DNA from: Bacteroidales bacterium
GTDB taxonomy: Bacteria; Bacteroidota; Bacteroidia; Bacteroidales; UBA932
NCBI GenBank assembly: GCA_020026275.1
Contig: JAHHQQ010000002.1
Span: forward strand, 123,436-187,435
DNA length: 64,000 nucleotides
Direction: 5' to 3'
Below are positions 8,792-16,583 of the stretch, one piece after another (position 1 is the first letter of the stretch; each line of letters opens with the position of its first letter). A model generated the notes under the pieces. The model saw only the letters and a list, made by a program, of their open reading frames with translations. It ran no database searches and had not been told where the DNA came from. Made by a program: the position numbers and the translations under genes.

Positions 8792-9985
8792 ATGACAGAT
8801 ATGGTCAATATTGGTACACTGAAAACTAAGGTAGGTAAGAAAGCGATTCTTTGCGGTTCAGGGGAACTGGGCAAGGAAGTGGCCATCGAACTGGCACGCT
8901 ATGGCGTGGAGGTGGTGGCTCTTGACAAATACGAAGATGCTCCAGCTATGCATGTGGCAGGCTCTTCTCATGTGCTCTCCATGTTGGATGGTGATGCGCT
9001 CGAGTCCGTCATCAGGACAGAGAAACCGGATTTCATCATCCCTGAAATAGAAGCCATCGCCACAGACAGGCTTGTCAAATTGGAAAAGGACGGTTTCCAC
9101 GTGGTGCCGACTGCCAGAGCGACCCAGTTGACCATGAATCGTGAAGGAATTCGGCGGCTTGCAGCTGAAACTCTGGGATTGCCGACTTCTCCTTATCGTT
9201 TCGCTTCAGATGTGGAGGAATTCTGTCAAGCGGTTGCTGAGGTGGGCATTCCGTGTGTCGTCAAGCCGGTCATGAGCTCTTCCGGTCATGGACAGAGCGT
9301 GATCCGCAAAGAAGAAGACATTGATAAGGCATGGAAGATTTCCCAGGAAGGCGGACGTGCCGGCGGTGGAAAGGTGATTGTGGAAGGTTTCGTCGATTTT
9401 GACTATGAAATCACTTTGCTGACAGTTCGTCATGCAGGGGGAACCACTTTTCTGAAACCAGTAGGCCATCATCAGGTAGATGGAGATTATCGTGAATCTT
9501 GGCAGCCTCAGGTCATGCCGGAGAAGGCGATAGCCCAGGCTGAGGAAATTGCCGGAAAAGTGACGGAAGCATTGGGCGGTTACGGTGTCTTTGGCGTTGA
9601 ATTGTTCGTGAAAGGGGACCAGGTCATCTTCAGTGAAGTTTCACCTCGTCCACACGATACCGGTATGGTTACCATGATTTCCCAGGATTTGTCTGAATTT
9701 GCGCTCCATGCCAGAGCGGTGCTGGGACTGCCTGTTCCGGAAGTGAAGTTCTATGGACCTTCCGTTTCCAAAGCCATCGTCATCGAAGGGAATACCCGTG
9801 AATATGAATTGGGCGCATTGGATGAGGTACTGTCCGAACCGGGTGTGCAGATCCGTATTTTCGGAAAACCCGAAATTGAAGGCCAACGCCGCGTGGGAGT
9901 TCTGCTGGCAACGGATGAGACTGTCGAAAAAGCCCTCGCAAAAGTGGAAAGGGCCTATGCGAAACTTCAGGTGAAGGTCTGTTAG
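8792..9985 (+). CDS. purT: Formate-dependent phosphoribosylglycinamide formyltransferase (GAR transformylase 2)
   Basis: ATP-grasp enzyme that makes formyl-GAR from GAR, formate and ATP in purine synthesis. The N-terminal part has the nucleotide-binding GSGELGKEVAIELARYG. The ATP-grasp core contains PCVVKPVMSSSGHGQS and the metal-binding EVSPRPHDTGMVT. Length (397 aa) is typical. It lies 20 bp after aguB on the same strand and is probably co-transcribed, though polyamine and purine synthesis share no step here. Its TAG stop overlaps the stop of the convergent HAD gene. Confidence 0.96.
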   Translation: MTDMVNIGTLKTKVGKKAILCGSGELGKEVAIELARYGVEVVALDKYEDAPAMHVAGSSHVLSMLDGDALESVIRTEKPDFIIPEIEAIATDRLVKLEKDGFHVVPTARATQLTMNREGIRRLAAETLGLPTSPYRFASDVEEFCQAVAEVGIPCVVKPVMSSSGHGQSVIRKEEDIDKAWKISQEGGRAGGGKVIVEGFVDFDYEITLLTVRHAGGTTFLKPVGHHQVDGDYRESWQPQVMPEKAIAQAEEIAGKVTEALGGYGVFGVELFVKGDQVIFSEVSPRPHDTGMVTMISQDLSEFALHARAVLGLPVPEVKFYGPSVSKAIVIEGNTREYELGALDEVLSEPGVQIRIFGKPEIEGQRRVGVLLATDETVEKALAKVERAYAKLQVKVC

Positions 9986-10839
9986 TCGAGACTTATCTTG
10001 CTGAGATATTTGATTTGATCGTCTGCTTTTATCTTGTCAATGATGGAGCAGACGATTTCATATATGATGCTGTCTTTGGTGTAGATGGCTGGCGCCATGA
10101 AATTGACGCGGCCTTGACGGCGGAGTTTTCTGGCTTTGGCCTTCTTTTTCATGTTTTCAGGATTGTACACTGCAATGGAATTGCCTCCAAACATGGTGGC
10201 CAACTTCATGCAGGGTATATCGGTGTCTCCGTCTCCAATGTAGATCATGTTGGTGAAAGGAATCCTCTTCTTGTCTTCCGCGATGCTTTCATTGACTTTT
10301 TCGGTATCTCGGGAGCTGAAGATGCCTTTGTTTATCTTGAACATGAACTGGGTCTTGGCAGTGTAGTCGATGGCAATGCCTGGCCACTCTGCTTCTCCCT
10401 CTTCATTGTAGAGATAAGTGCAGCCGAAGATATGTTTGAACTCATGTGCGATGGGGCAACCTTCGATGATTTCCTTCAAGCCGGAAGAATTGATGTAATG
10501 TTCAATCTTTACTCCTTTCTGTTTGCCATAGTTGTTGATGAGTCTGAACCATTCCTTGACCCCGTTGAAAAGTTGGATGTCTTTTCCGAATTTTTTGAAG
10601 TTTTCACGTCTGAGCTTGATGTGATGCTTTTTCGCTTCATCAAACATCAGTTTCATGTAAGCCAGGATGTTGCTGGCATCCTGTCCTTTGGCAATCTGGT
10701 CGCTCATGCTCCAAAATTCTTCTGGAGTTGAGCCTACGGCCTGGATGAAGCCAAATTCCTGCATGTTTCCAGGAGAAAGGGTTCCATCGAAGTCATAGAT
10801 AAGGGCAACAATAGGTCTGGTTCTCATGACATTCATCAT
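9982..10839 (-). CDS. HAD-superfamily hydrolase (predicted phosphatase)
   Basis: Cytoplasmic HAD-fold enzyme of unknown substrate. Motif I is DFDGTLSPGN (nucleophile and acid/base Asp pair). Motif IV is the late IGDGDTDIPC, which binds Mg2+. A conserved Lys lies between them. The large insert after motif I suggests an alpha-helical cap like that of phosphoserine-phosphatase relatives. Two adjacent ATGs (10839, 10836) and a third at 10827 (MRTRPIVAL) are possible starts; the short distance to a TATATTTG box mildly favours the later one. The C-terminus overlaps the purT stop by 4 nt. Confidence 0.82.
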   Translation of the reverse strand: MMNVMRTRPIVALIYDFDGTLSPGNMQEFGFIQAVGSTPEEFWSMSDQIAKGQDASNILAYMKLMFDEAKKHHIKLRRENFKKFGKDIQLFNGVKEWFRLINNYGKQKGVKIEHYINSSGLKEIIEGCPIAHEFKHIFGCTYLYNEEGEAEWPGIAIDYTAKTQFMFKINKGIFSSRDTEKVNESIAEDKKRIPFTNMIYIGDGDTDIPCMKLATMFGGNSIAVYNPENMKKKAKARKLRRQGRVNFMAPAIYTKDSIIYEIVCSIIDKIKADDQIKYLSKISLD

Positions 10840-10858
10840 TTAAAGATACGTTTCACAT

Positions 10859-10866
10859 CAAATATA
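10859..10866 (-). promoter_or_regulatory. Probable -7 box for the HAD gene
   Basis: TATATTTG on the minus strand matches TAnnTTTG. It would place the transcript start 10-20 nt before the upstream ATGs. No clear -33 TTTG is visible. Confidence 0.45.
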
Positions 10867-10975
10867 ACAATAAAAAGTTGTATCTTCATGCCAATATTAG
10901 TACTTTAGATTGATCAAGAGCCTTTGGAAACGGAGGAGATCAATATCATATACGAATACGAAAACTGGAATAATT

Positions 10976-12613
10976 ATGGTAGATCATTATTTGGCGCGAC
11001 TTGAGAGCGCAATCAAGAAGTATTGGGACAAGAAGGCGCTGAATACTTTTCATGGAGAAAGCTTCAGCTATGGAGAAATGGCGGCTTCCATCGAGAAATT
11101 ACATATATTGTTTGAACTGGCAGGTATCAAGAAAGGAGACCGTATAGTACTTTGTGCCAAGAATGGGGCGAGGTGGGGGGCAATTTATCTTGCCTCCAAT
11201 ACTTATGAGGCCGTGACTGTACCTATTTTGCCTGATTTTCCTGCAGAAAGTGTCATGAATCTGACACACCATTCTGAAAGCAGGGTGCTTTTTGTCAACA
11301 AGCCGATGTGGGAGAAAATGGACATCAGAAAGATGCCACTCATTGAGATGGTCTTTGATGTGGAATCATGGGAATTGCTTTATGGTACTGAACCGATGCA
11401 GGAAGCTTATTCAAGTTTTATAGGTGAATTCGAGAAGAGATATCCTGACGGCTTCGGAAAGGAAGACGTCCATTATCCGACAGACAATTGGGATAACTTG
11501 AGTACTATCAACTATACTTCAGGCTCTACTGGAGTGCCAAAGGGAGTCATGCTGACTTATCGTAATTTCAGTATGATCGTGGATTACAGTCAGCGTTATA
11601 TGGCCGCTTCTGACAAAGATTCTATGGTTTCCATGCTTCCGATGGCCCATATGTACGGTCTGGTGATTGAATTCATCTATCCGTTGTGCAATGGCACTGC
11701 CATCTATTGGTTAGGGAAAGCTCCTACTCCTACTTTGTTGCTGAAGGCATTCGGTGAAGTGAAACCATATCTGATGATTACGGTTCCACTTGTAATGGAG
11801 AAGATTTTCAAGTCCAAGATCAAGCCGGTGGTGGAGAAACCGTTGGTCAAGTTCTTGTGCCATATTCCTGGTGTTGACCAGATTATTTATAGTAAGATAC
11901 GTAAAGGTCTGGAAGGAGCTTTCGGAGGAAATGTCAGAGAATTTGTTCTGGGGGGAGCTGCCGTCAATCCGGAAGTGGAAAAATGGTTCAAGAAGATCAA
12001 GTTCCCATATGTGGTGGGTTATGGTATGACAGAGGCTTGTCCGCTGATAGCTTATGAATGCCATCAGAAGTATGTCGCCGGTTCATGCGGAAAGGCTATA
12101 GATTGCAATGTCGTCCGTATCGATTCACCTGATCCGCAGCATGTGGTCGGTGAGATTCAAGTAAAGGGAGACAATATATGTATCGGTTATTACAAGAATG
12201 AAGAAGCAACGAAAGCGGCTTTCACGGAAGATGGCTATTTCCGTACCGGAGACCTGGGGATCATTGATGCTGAAGGCAACATCTTTATCCGCGGACGTTC
12301 CAAGAATATGATTTTGGGGGCCAGCGGCCAGAACATCTATCCGGAAGAGATTGAAGCGGTCGTGAACAACGCCGATTACGTGGTCGAGTCCGTAGTGGTG
12401 GACAGAAACGGAAAACTGGTCGCTTTGGTCTATCTGGACGAGAACGCAGTGGCAGGTCTTTCCGCAGAGGAAGTGGCCGCCATTCCATCTGAAATCATCG
12501 CTTTCTCCAACAAGAAGTTGCCGGTTTACAGCAAATTGTCTCAGGTGGAGATTGTCAAGGCGCCGTTTGAAAAGACTCCGAAGCTCAGTATCAAGAGATT
12601 CTTGTACAGCTAG
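10976..12613 (+). CDS. AMP-forming acyl-CoA synthetase (long-chain fatty acid-CoA ligase type)
   Basis: Activates a carboxylic acid, probably a fatty acid, by forming an acyl-AMP and then a CoA thioester. Seen motifs are the P-loop-like YTSGSTGVPKGVMLTYRN, the GYGMTEACPLI adenylate-binding motif and the hinge/GD motif (YFRTGDLGIID, then FIRGRSKNMIL). The C-terminal catalytic Lys lies in KTPKLSIKRFL. The ATG at 10976 gives MVDHYLARLESAIKKYW, a good family N-terminus; an upstream TTG at 10910 would add a Lys/Arg-rich stretch with no family support. Substrate chain length cannot be read from sequence. It stands alone between a divergent HAD gene and htpG. Confidence 0.9.
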   Translation: MVDHYLARLESAIKKYWDKKALNTFHGESFSYGEMAASIEKLHILFELAGIKKGDRIVLCAKNGARWGAIYLASNTYEAVTVPILPDFPAESVMNLTHHSESRVLFVNKPMWEKMDIRKMPLIEMVFDVESWELLYGTEPMQEAYSSFIGEFEKRYPDGFGKEDVHYPTDNWDNLSTINYTSGSTGVPKGVMLTYRNFSMIVDYSQRYMAASDKDSMVSMLPMAHMYGLVIEFIYPLCNGTAIYWLGKAPTPTLLLKAFGEVKPYLMITVPLVMEKIFKSKIKPVVEKPLVKFLCHIPGVDQIIYSKIRKGLEGAFGGNVREFVLGGAAVNPEVEKWFKKIKFPYVVGYGMTEACPLIAYECHQKYVAGSCGKAIDCNVVRIDSPDPQHVVGEIQVKGDNICIGYYKNEEATKAAFTEDGYFRTGDLGIIDAEGNIFIRGRSKNMILGASGQNIYPEEIEAVVNNADYVVESVVVDRNGKLVALVYLDENAVAGLSAEEVAAIPSEIIAFSNKKLPVYSKLSQVEIVKAPFEKTPKLSIKRFLYS

Positions 12614-12679
12614 AATAGGACATTTTTTCTGGAGCAGTGACATTTTGTCAGTTTTTTCCTGTTGGAACGTATTTTGACT

Positions 12680-12721
12680 ACAGGAAGTGCAGTTGGTGAC
12701 AATTGCACTTCCTGTGTTTTT
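12680..12721 (+). terminator. Strong hairpin with T run between the acyl-CoA synthetase and htpG
   Basis: A perfect 12-bp stem (ACAGGAAGTGCA / TGCACTTCCTGT), extended by a few further pairs around a short loop, is followed by TTTTT. Placement about 65 bp after the upstream stop fits a rho-independent terminator. A near-consensus TATTTTG sits just upstream, so it could instead lie at the 5' end of the htpG message. Confidence 0.75.
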
Positions 12722-12763
12722 GCCTGACCAAACCATGAAATTAAAATTAGGAGAATAAATATT

Positions 12764-14779
12764 ATGGCAAAGAAAAATTTGACTGGAAAGATTGGTGTGA
12801 CGACGGAAAATATTTTCCCCGTCATCAAACAGTTCCTTTATTCTGATCATGAAATCTTCTTGAGAGAGCTGGTGGCCAATGCTGTGGATGCTACCCAGAA
12901 GATGAAGGCTCTGGCAACCAGTGGAGAGTTCAAAGGTGAATTGGGCAATCTGGATGTAAGAGTGGATCTGGATGAAAGCAAGAAAGTCCTGACTATCACC
13001 GATAGGGGTATCGGTATGACGGAAGAGGAGGTTGACAAGTACATCAACCAGATTGCATTCTCCTCTGCCGGTGAATTCCTCGAGAAATACAAAGACCAGC
13101 TTTCCAGCATCATCGGTCATTTCGGCCTCGGTTTCTATTCCGCCTTCATGGTTTCCAAACAGGTGACCATTGATACTCTGTCCTGGAAAGAGAATGCCAA
13201 GGCTGTCCACTGGAGCTGCGACGGCAGTCCTGAATATACCATGGAAGAATCCCAGAAGAGCGATCGTGGTACCACCATCACCCTGTATCTGGACGACGAC
13301 TCCGAAGAGTATGCAGCCAAGGGACGGATCGACGGCCTGCTGTCCAAATATTGCAAATTCATGCCTGTACCGGTCATCTTCGGCAAAGAGCAGGAATGGA
13401 AGGACGGCAAATATGTCGATACCGACAAAGACAAGGTCATCAACAACGTGGAGCCTCTCTGGACCCGTCAGCCTGCTGATCTGAAGGACGAAGATTACAT
13501 GAAATTCTATAGGGCGCTCTATCCGATGAAGGAAGACCCTATGTTCTATATCCATCTGAATGTGGATTATCCGTTCAACCTGACCGGTATCCTCTATTTC
13601 CCTAAGATCAAGGAAAGGATGGCCATCGAGAAGAACAACATCCAGCTCTACTGCAACCAGATGTTCGTGACCGACCATGTGGAAAACATCGTTCCGGACT
13701 TCATGACATTGTTGCATGGTGTAATTGATTCTCCAGACATTCCTTTGAACGTTTCCAGAAGTTATCTTCAGAGCGACTCCAATGTAAAGAAGATTTCCGG
13801 TTATATTACCAAGAAAGTTGCAGACCGTCTGGAAGATATCTTCAAATCTGAGAGAACTACCTATGAAAGCAAATGGAATGATCTCAAACTCTTTATTGAA
13901 TATGGTATGTTGAGTGATGAGAAATTCTGCGACAGGGCGCTCAAGTTTGCTTTGGTTCAGAATACAGAAGGGAAGTTCTTCAGTCTGGACGAATACAAGA
14001 AGGCAATTGAAGGGGAACAGACTGACAAGGAAAAGAAAGTTGTTTGCTTGTATGCCACCAACATGGAAAGTCAGTACTCTTTCATTGAAGCCGCCAAGAA
14101 CAAGGGGTATGATGTCCTGCTTTTGGATTGTGAATTGGATTCTCATTTTGTCAACATGCTGGAGACCAAGTTTCCGGATATGCGTTTCGCAAGAGTTGAT
14201 TCCAACAGTGCGGATAATCTGATTGTCAAGGAAGAGAAGGTGAAACCTCAGATGTCCGAGGATGACACCAGAGATTTGTCTGATCTGTTCAAATCTGTTC
14301 TCCCGAAGGATAACGATTATTTTGTGGAAGCGGATAATTTGGGTGAGGATGCCGCGCCGATCGTCATTACTCAAAATGAGTTCATGCGTCGTTACAAGGA
14401 GATGTCTGCGTTTGGTGGGGGAATGAATTTCTATGGAAATATGCCGGATTCCTATAATATTATAGTGAATATGCAGAATCCATTGGTCGCCAAGATTTTC
14501 AATGACAGCAAGTCTCAGATCAAACCGATGGAAGCTCTTCCTGAAATGCCGGGCGAAAAAGCTGCAGAAGCAGAGAAATCTAAAGTGCAGGATGAACGTA
14601 ATGCCATTTTGGATTCTCATAGAAAAGAGGTAGAGGCCTTTGCTCATGAAAATGAGATTCTCAAGCAGATTACTGACCTGGCACTTCTTTCCAATGGTAT
14701 GCTGAAAGGAAAAGCATTGAGTGAATTCATCGAGCGTAGCCGCAAAGTGGTAGAAGATGCTTATGGAGATAAGAAATAG
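12764..14779 (+). CDS. htpG: Molecular chaperone HtpG (Hsp90 family)
   Basis: Cytosolic ATP-dependent chaperone dimer. The N-terminal GHKL ATPase domain has FLRELVANAVDA (bacterial Hsp90s have FLRELISNASDA), the DRGIGMTEEEV ADP-binding loop and the GHFGLGFYSAF lid motif. The middle domain has the NVSRSYLQSD segment with the conserved catalytic-loop Arg. The C-terminal domain is acidic and less conserved. At 671 aa it is longer than E. coli HtpG, mostly because of the middle/C-terminal linker. AGGAG at 12749-12753 is a better than usual ribosome binding site for this genome and supports the ATG. Confidence 0.97.
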   Translation: MAKKNLTGKIGVTTENIFPVIKQFLYSDHEIFLRELVANAVDATQKMKALATSGEFKGELGNLDVRVDLDESKKVLTITDRGIGMTEEEVDKYINQIAFSSAGEFLEKYKDQLSSIIGHFGLGFYSAFMVSKQVTIDTLSWKENAKAVHWSCDGSPEYTMEESQKSDRGTTITLYLDDDSEEYAAKGRIDGLLSKYCKFMPVPVIFGKEQEWKDGKYVDTDKDKVINNVEPLWTRQPADLKDEDYMKFYRALYPMKEDPMFYIHLNVDYPFNLTGILYFPKIKERMAIEKNNIQLYCNQMFVTDHVENIVPDFMTLLHGVIDSPDIPLNVSRSYLQSDSNVKKISGYITKKVADRLEDIFKSERTTYESKWNDLKLFIEYGMLSDEKFCDRALKFALVQNTEGKFFSLDEYKKAIEGEQTDKEKKVVCLYATNMESQYSFIEAAKNKGYDVLLLDCELDSHFVNMLETKFPDMRFARVDSNSADNLIVKEEKVKPQMSEDDTRDLSDLFKSVLPKDNDYFVEADNLGEDAAPIVITQNEFMRRYKEMSAFGGGMNFYGNMPDSYNIIVNMQNPLVAKIFNDSKSQIKPMEALPEMPGEKAAEAEKSKVQDERNAILDSHRKEVEAFAHENEILKQITDLALLSNGMLKGKALSEFIERSRKVVEDAYGDKK

Positions 14780-14897
14780 GGAATATAGAGCCTTTATTGG
14801 CTATTGGTTATAATTTGAAGGGTTGGATCGTCTGCTGAAACTTGGCAATCGGTCCGACCTTGATAGTTTCATTGAATTTGAAATTTATACCTATATA

Positions 14898-14929
14898 TTT
14901 GGTAATGCAATAAAAATAAAATACATTTG
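14898..14929 (+). promoter_or_regulatory. Consensus Bacteroidota promoter for the OmpA-like porin
   Basis: TTTG at 14898-14901, exactly 20 nt, then TACATTTG at 14922-14929: a perfect match to TTTG-N19-21-TAnnTTTG. It gives an AT-rich leader of about 55 nt before the ATG at 14990, as expected for an abundant outer-membrane protein. Confidence 0.85.
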
Positions 14930-14989
14930 TCGCTTAATTAGTAGTTTATTGTGTTATTATAAGAACTTTTTTTCTAATAGTTATAAATT

Positions 14990-16177
14990 ATGAAAACAAT
15001 CAAAATTTTTCTAATTACCTTGTGTCTTGCTGCTGGTGCGCAGGTCGCTTTCGCTCAGGAGAATGGTAATCGTGATGAAAACAACAAGATTGTCAGAGGC
15101 CCTTACTTGACCAATGGAGCAGGTGGCAACTGGTGGATTAATCTTGGTGGCGGTATCACTGTATTTGGAGACGGTGGCGCTACTTCACGTGTGACTCCAG
15201 CTCTCGATGTAGCGGTTGGTAAATGGTTCACTCCAAGTATTGGAGTGCGCGCGGCATACCAGGGACTTACTGGTAGTTTGTGGACACCATATCCTGCATT
15301 TGACGGTAGCTTGAATGCAGACAAGAACAAGTATAAGGCAAACTTCGGTTATGCTTATGCTCATGGTGATTTCATGTGGAATATCTCCAACGCATTCTCT
15401 GGTTACAAGGAGACTCGTTTCTGGGATGTCATTCCTTATGTCCATGCCGGTTTCCTTGCTATTTACAAGGATGGTGTCGACAGAGAATTTGCTGCCGGTG
15501 CCGGTCTTTACAACACTTTGCGTCTTTGCAATAGAGTTGACTTGACTTTGGATGTAAGAGGTTTCTTCTTCAATGGAAGAGCAATCCAGGCTGTTGGTGG
15601 TGTCGCAGCTGAGATTTCAGCAACTTTGGGTGTTGCCATCAATCTTGGCAAGACAAATTGGGTACGTCACAGCAGTGTCCCTGTTGTTGACAACGAGGCT
15701 TTGGCAAGAATTTCTGAACTTGAACTTGCCAATTCCGAACTTGCTGATGAAAAAGATCAGTTGGCAAAGGCCAACGACGAATTGGAGCAGGCAAACAGCG
15801 AACTCGAGAAGAGCGCACAGGAACTTGCAGCAATGAAAGAGCAGGCTGAGCGTGACAGCAGAATCCCTCATTCTCAGGCATTCTACTTTGTAATTGGCCA
15901 GACTCATTTCTCTAAGATTGAGCTTGCACGTCTGGACTACTACATGAACAATAGCTGTGCTGATTTGGATGAGGATCTTACAATGGTTCTTACCATTCGC
16001 AATGACAGCAAGACAGGTAGTGCAAAACGTAACAAATTCTTGAGCAACGAGCGTATGAAATACATCAAGAATATTCTTGAAAACAAGTACGCTGTCAACT
16101 CTGAGAACATCCGTTTCGAAATCGTTGATTCTGAAAATCCTGAATTGGACAGATGTGTAGAGATCAGTTTCGAGTAA
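14990..16177 (+). CDS. OmpA-like outer-membrane porin with coiled coil and degenerate peptidoglycan-binding domain
   Basis: Signal peptide (residues 1-22, ending AFAQ) followed by a Gly/aromatic-rich beta-barrel (about 30-225). Then comes a heptad-like coiled coil rich in Leu, Glu and Asn (about 237-285) and a C-terminal OmpA-like domain (about 290-395). The barrel should sit in the outer membrane with the C-terminal part in the periplasm. The C-terminal domain keeps the overall order (beta strand, then NKFLSNERMKYIKNIL helix, then beta strand) but departs from the classical motif, so peptidoglycan binding is uncertain. The layout resembles the major OmpA-like proteins of Bacteroidales. A perfect promoter and a strong terminator frame it as a single-gene, highly expressed unit. 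Confidence 0.88.
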   Translation: MKTIKIFLITLCLAAGAQVAFAQENGNRDENNKIVRGPYLTNGAGGNWWINLGGGITVFGDGGATSRVTPALDVAVGKWFTPSIGVRAAYQGLTGSLWTPYPAFDGSLNADKNKYKANFGYAYAHGDFMWNISNAFSGYKETRFWDVIPYVHAGFLAIYKDGVDREFAAGAGLYNTLRLCNRVDLTLDVRGFFFNGRAIQAVGGVAAEISATLGVAINLGKTNWVRHSSVPVVDNEALARISELELANSELADEKDQLAKANDELEQANSELEKSAQELAAMKEQAERDSRIPHSQAFYFVIGQTHFSKIELARLDYYMNNSCADLDEDLTMVLTIRNDSKTGSAKRNKFLSNERMKYIKNILENKYAVNSENIRFEIVDSENPELDRCVEISFE

Positions 16178-16198
16178 TCATTCTGATGAAATAAATTG

Positions 16199-16229
16199 AA
16201 GAAGGGTCTGAACAGATCCTTCTTTTTTT
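16199..16229 (+). terminator. Rho-independent terminator after the porin gene
   Basis: An 11-bp stem (AAGAAGGGTCT / AGATCCTTCTT, one G-T pair) with a GAAC loop is followed by seven T. It starts 21 bp after the porin stop. Confidence 0.9.
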
Positions 16230-16230
16230 G

Positions 16231-16583
16231 TCTTGTCCTGCTGGGCTGGGGACGATGTCGGTCGTCTCTTGCCCAGCAGGGCGTTCTGTTTCTTTCGATG
16301 CCAGTCTCCGCTGCTCGGCCAGAGGCACCCTGCTCCGTTTCCCCCTTCGGGAAATGCTCAGGTCCAAGGGGCAATCCGAACGAGCGGTCGTATCTCTTTT
16401 GGGGCCTTTTGGAATTCTTTCTCCCTTCGGGAAAACCATGTCCGGAATAAATCCCAATGGACTGCAAGCCCTTCTTCAAGGGCACATAATCATTTCCCGA
16501 AGGGAGGGTTCATCAGGGAAGGTTCCGGACACGGGGAAGTTATTTCGGGGCGGTGCCGACAGAAGGGGAAAAGCGGTTCCCGT
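16231..16583 (+). other. Gene-free convergent region rich in inverted repeats, possible structured RNA
   Basis: About 350 bp between the porin terminator and the stop of a convergent gene; strand is unknown and + is nominal. No reading frame here looks like a protein. The base composition is visibly richer in G+C than nearby intergenic DNA. Structures seen: a two-part hairpin at 16237-16280 (10-bp CCTGCTGGGC / GCCCAGCAGG, then inner GACGA / TCGTC); short palindromes around CCCTTCGGG at 16338-16354 and 16422-16434, with an inverted copy at 16493-16505 (13 of 13 bases); a 9-bp pair TGTCCGGAA (16439-16447) / TTCCGGACA (16523-16531); a hairpin at 16468-16483 (GCCCTT-CTTC-AAGGGC); and TTTCCCC (16338) / GGGGAAA (16565). 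Two of the long pairings cross each other, as in a pseudoknot. It does not match tmRNA, RNase P or SRP RNA as I know them. Confidence 0.5.

Noticed and set aside
12125..14647. An 840-codon open frame on the minus strand opposite htpG
   Set aside because: It lies fully antisense to a clear Hsp90 gene and its translation is Phe/His/Ile-rich with no domain. Long antisense frames are common opposite biased coding sequence.
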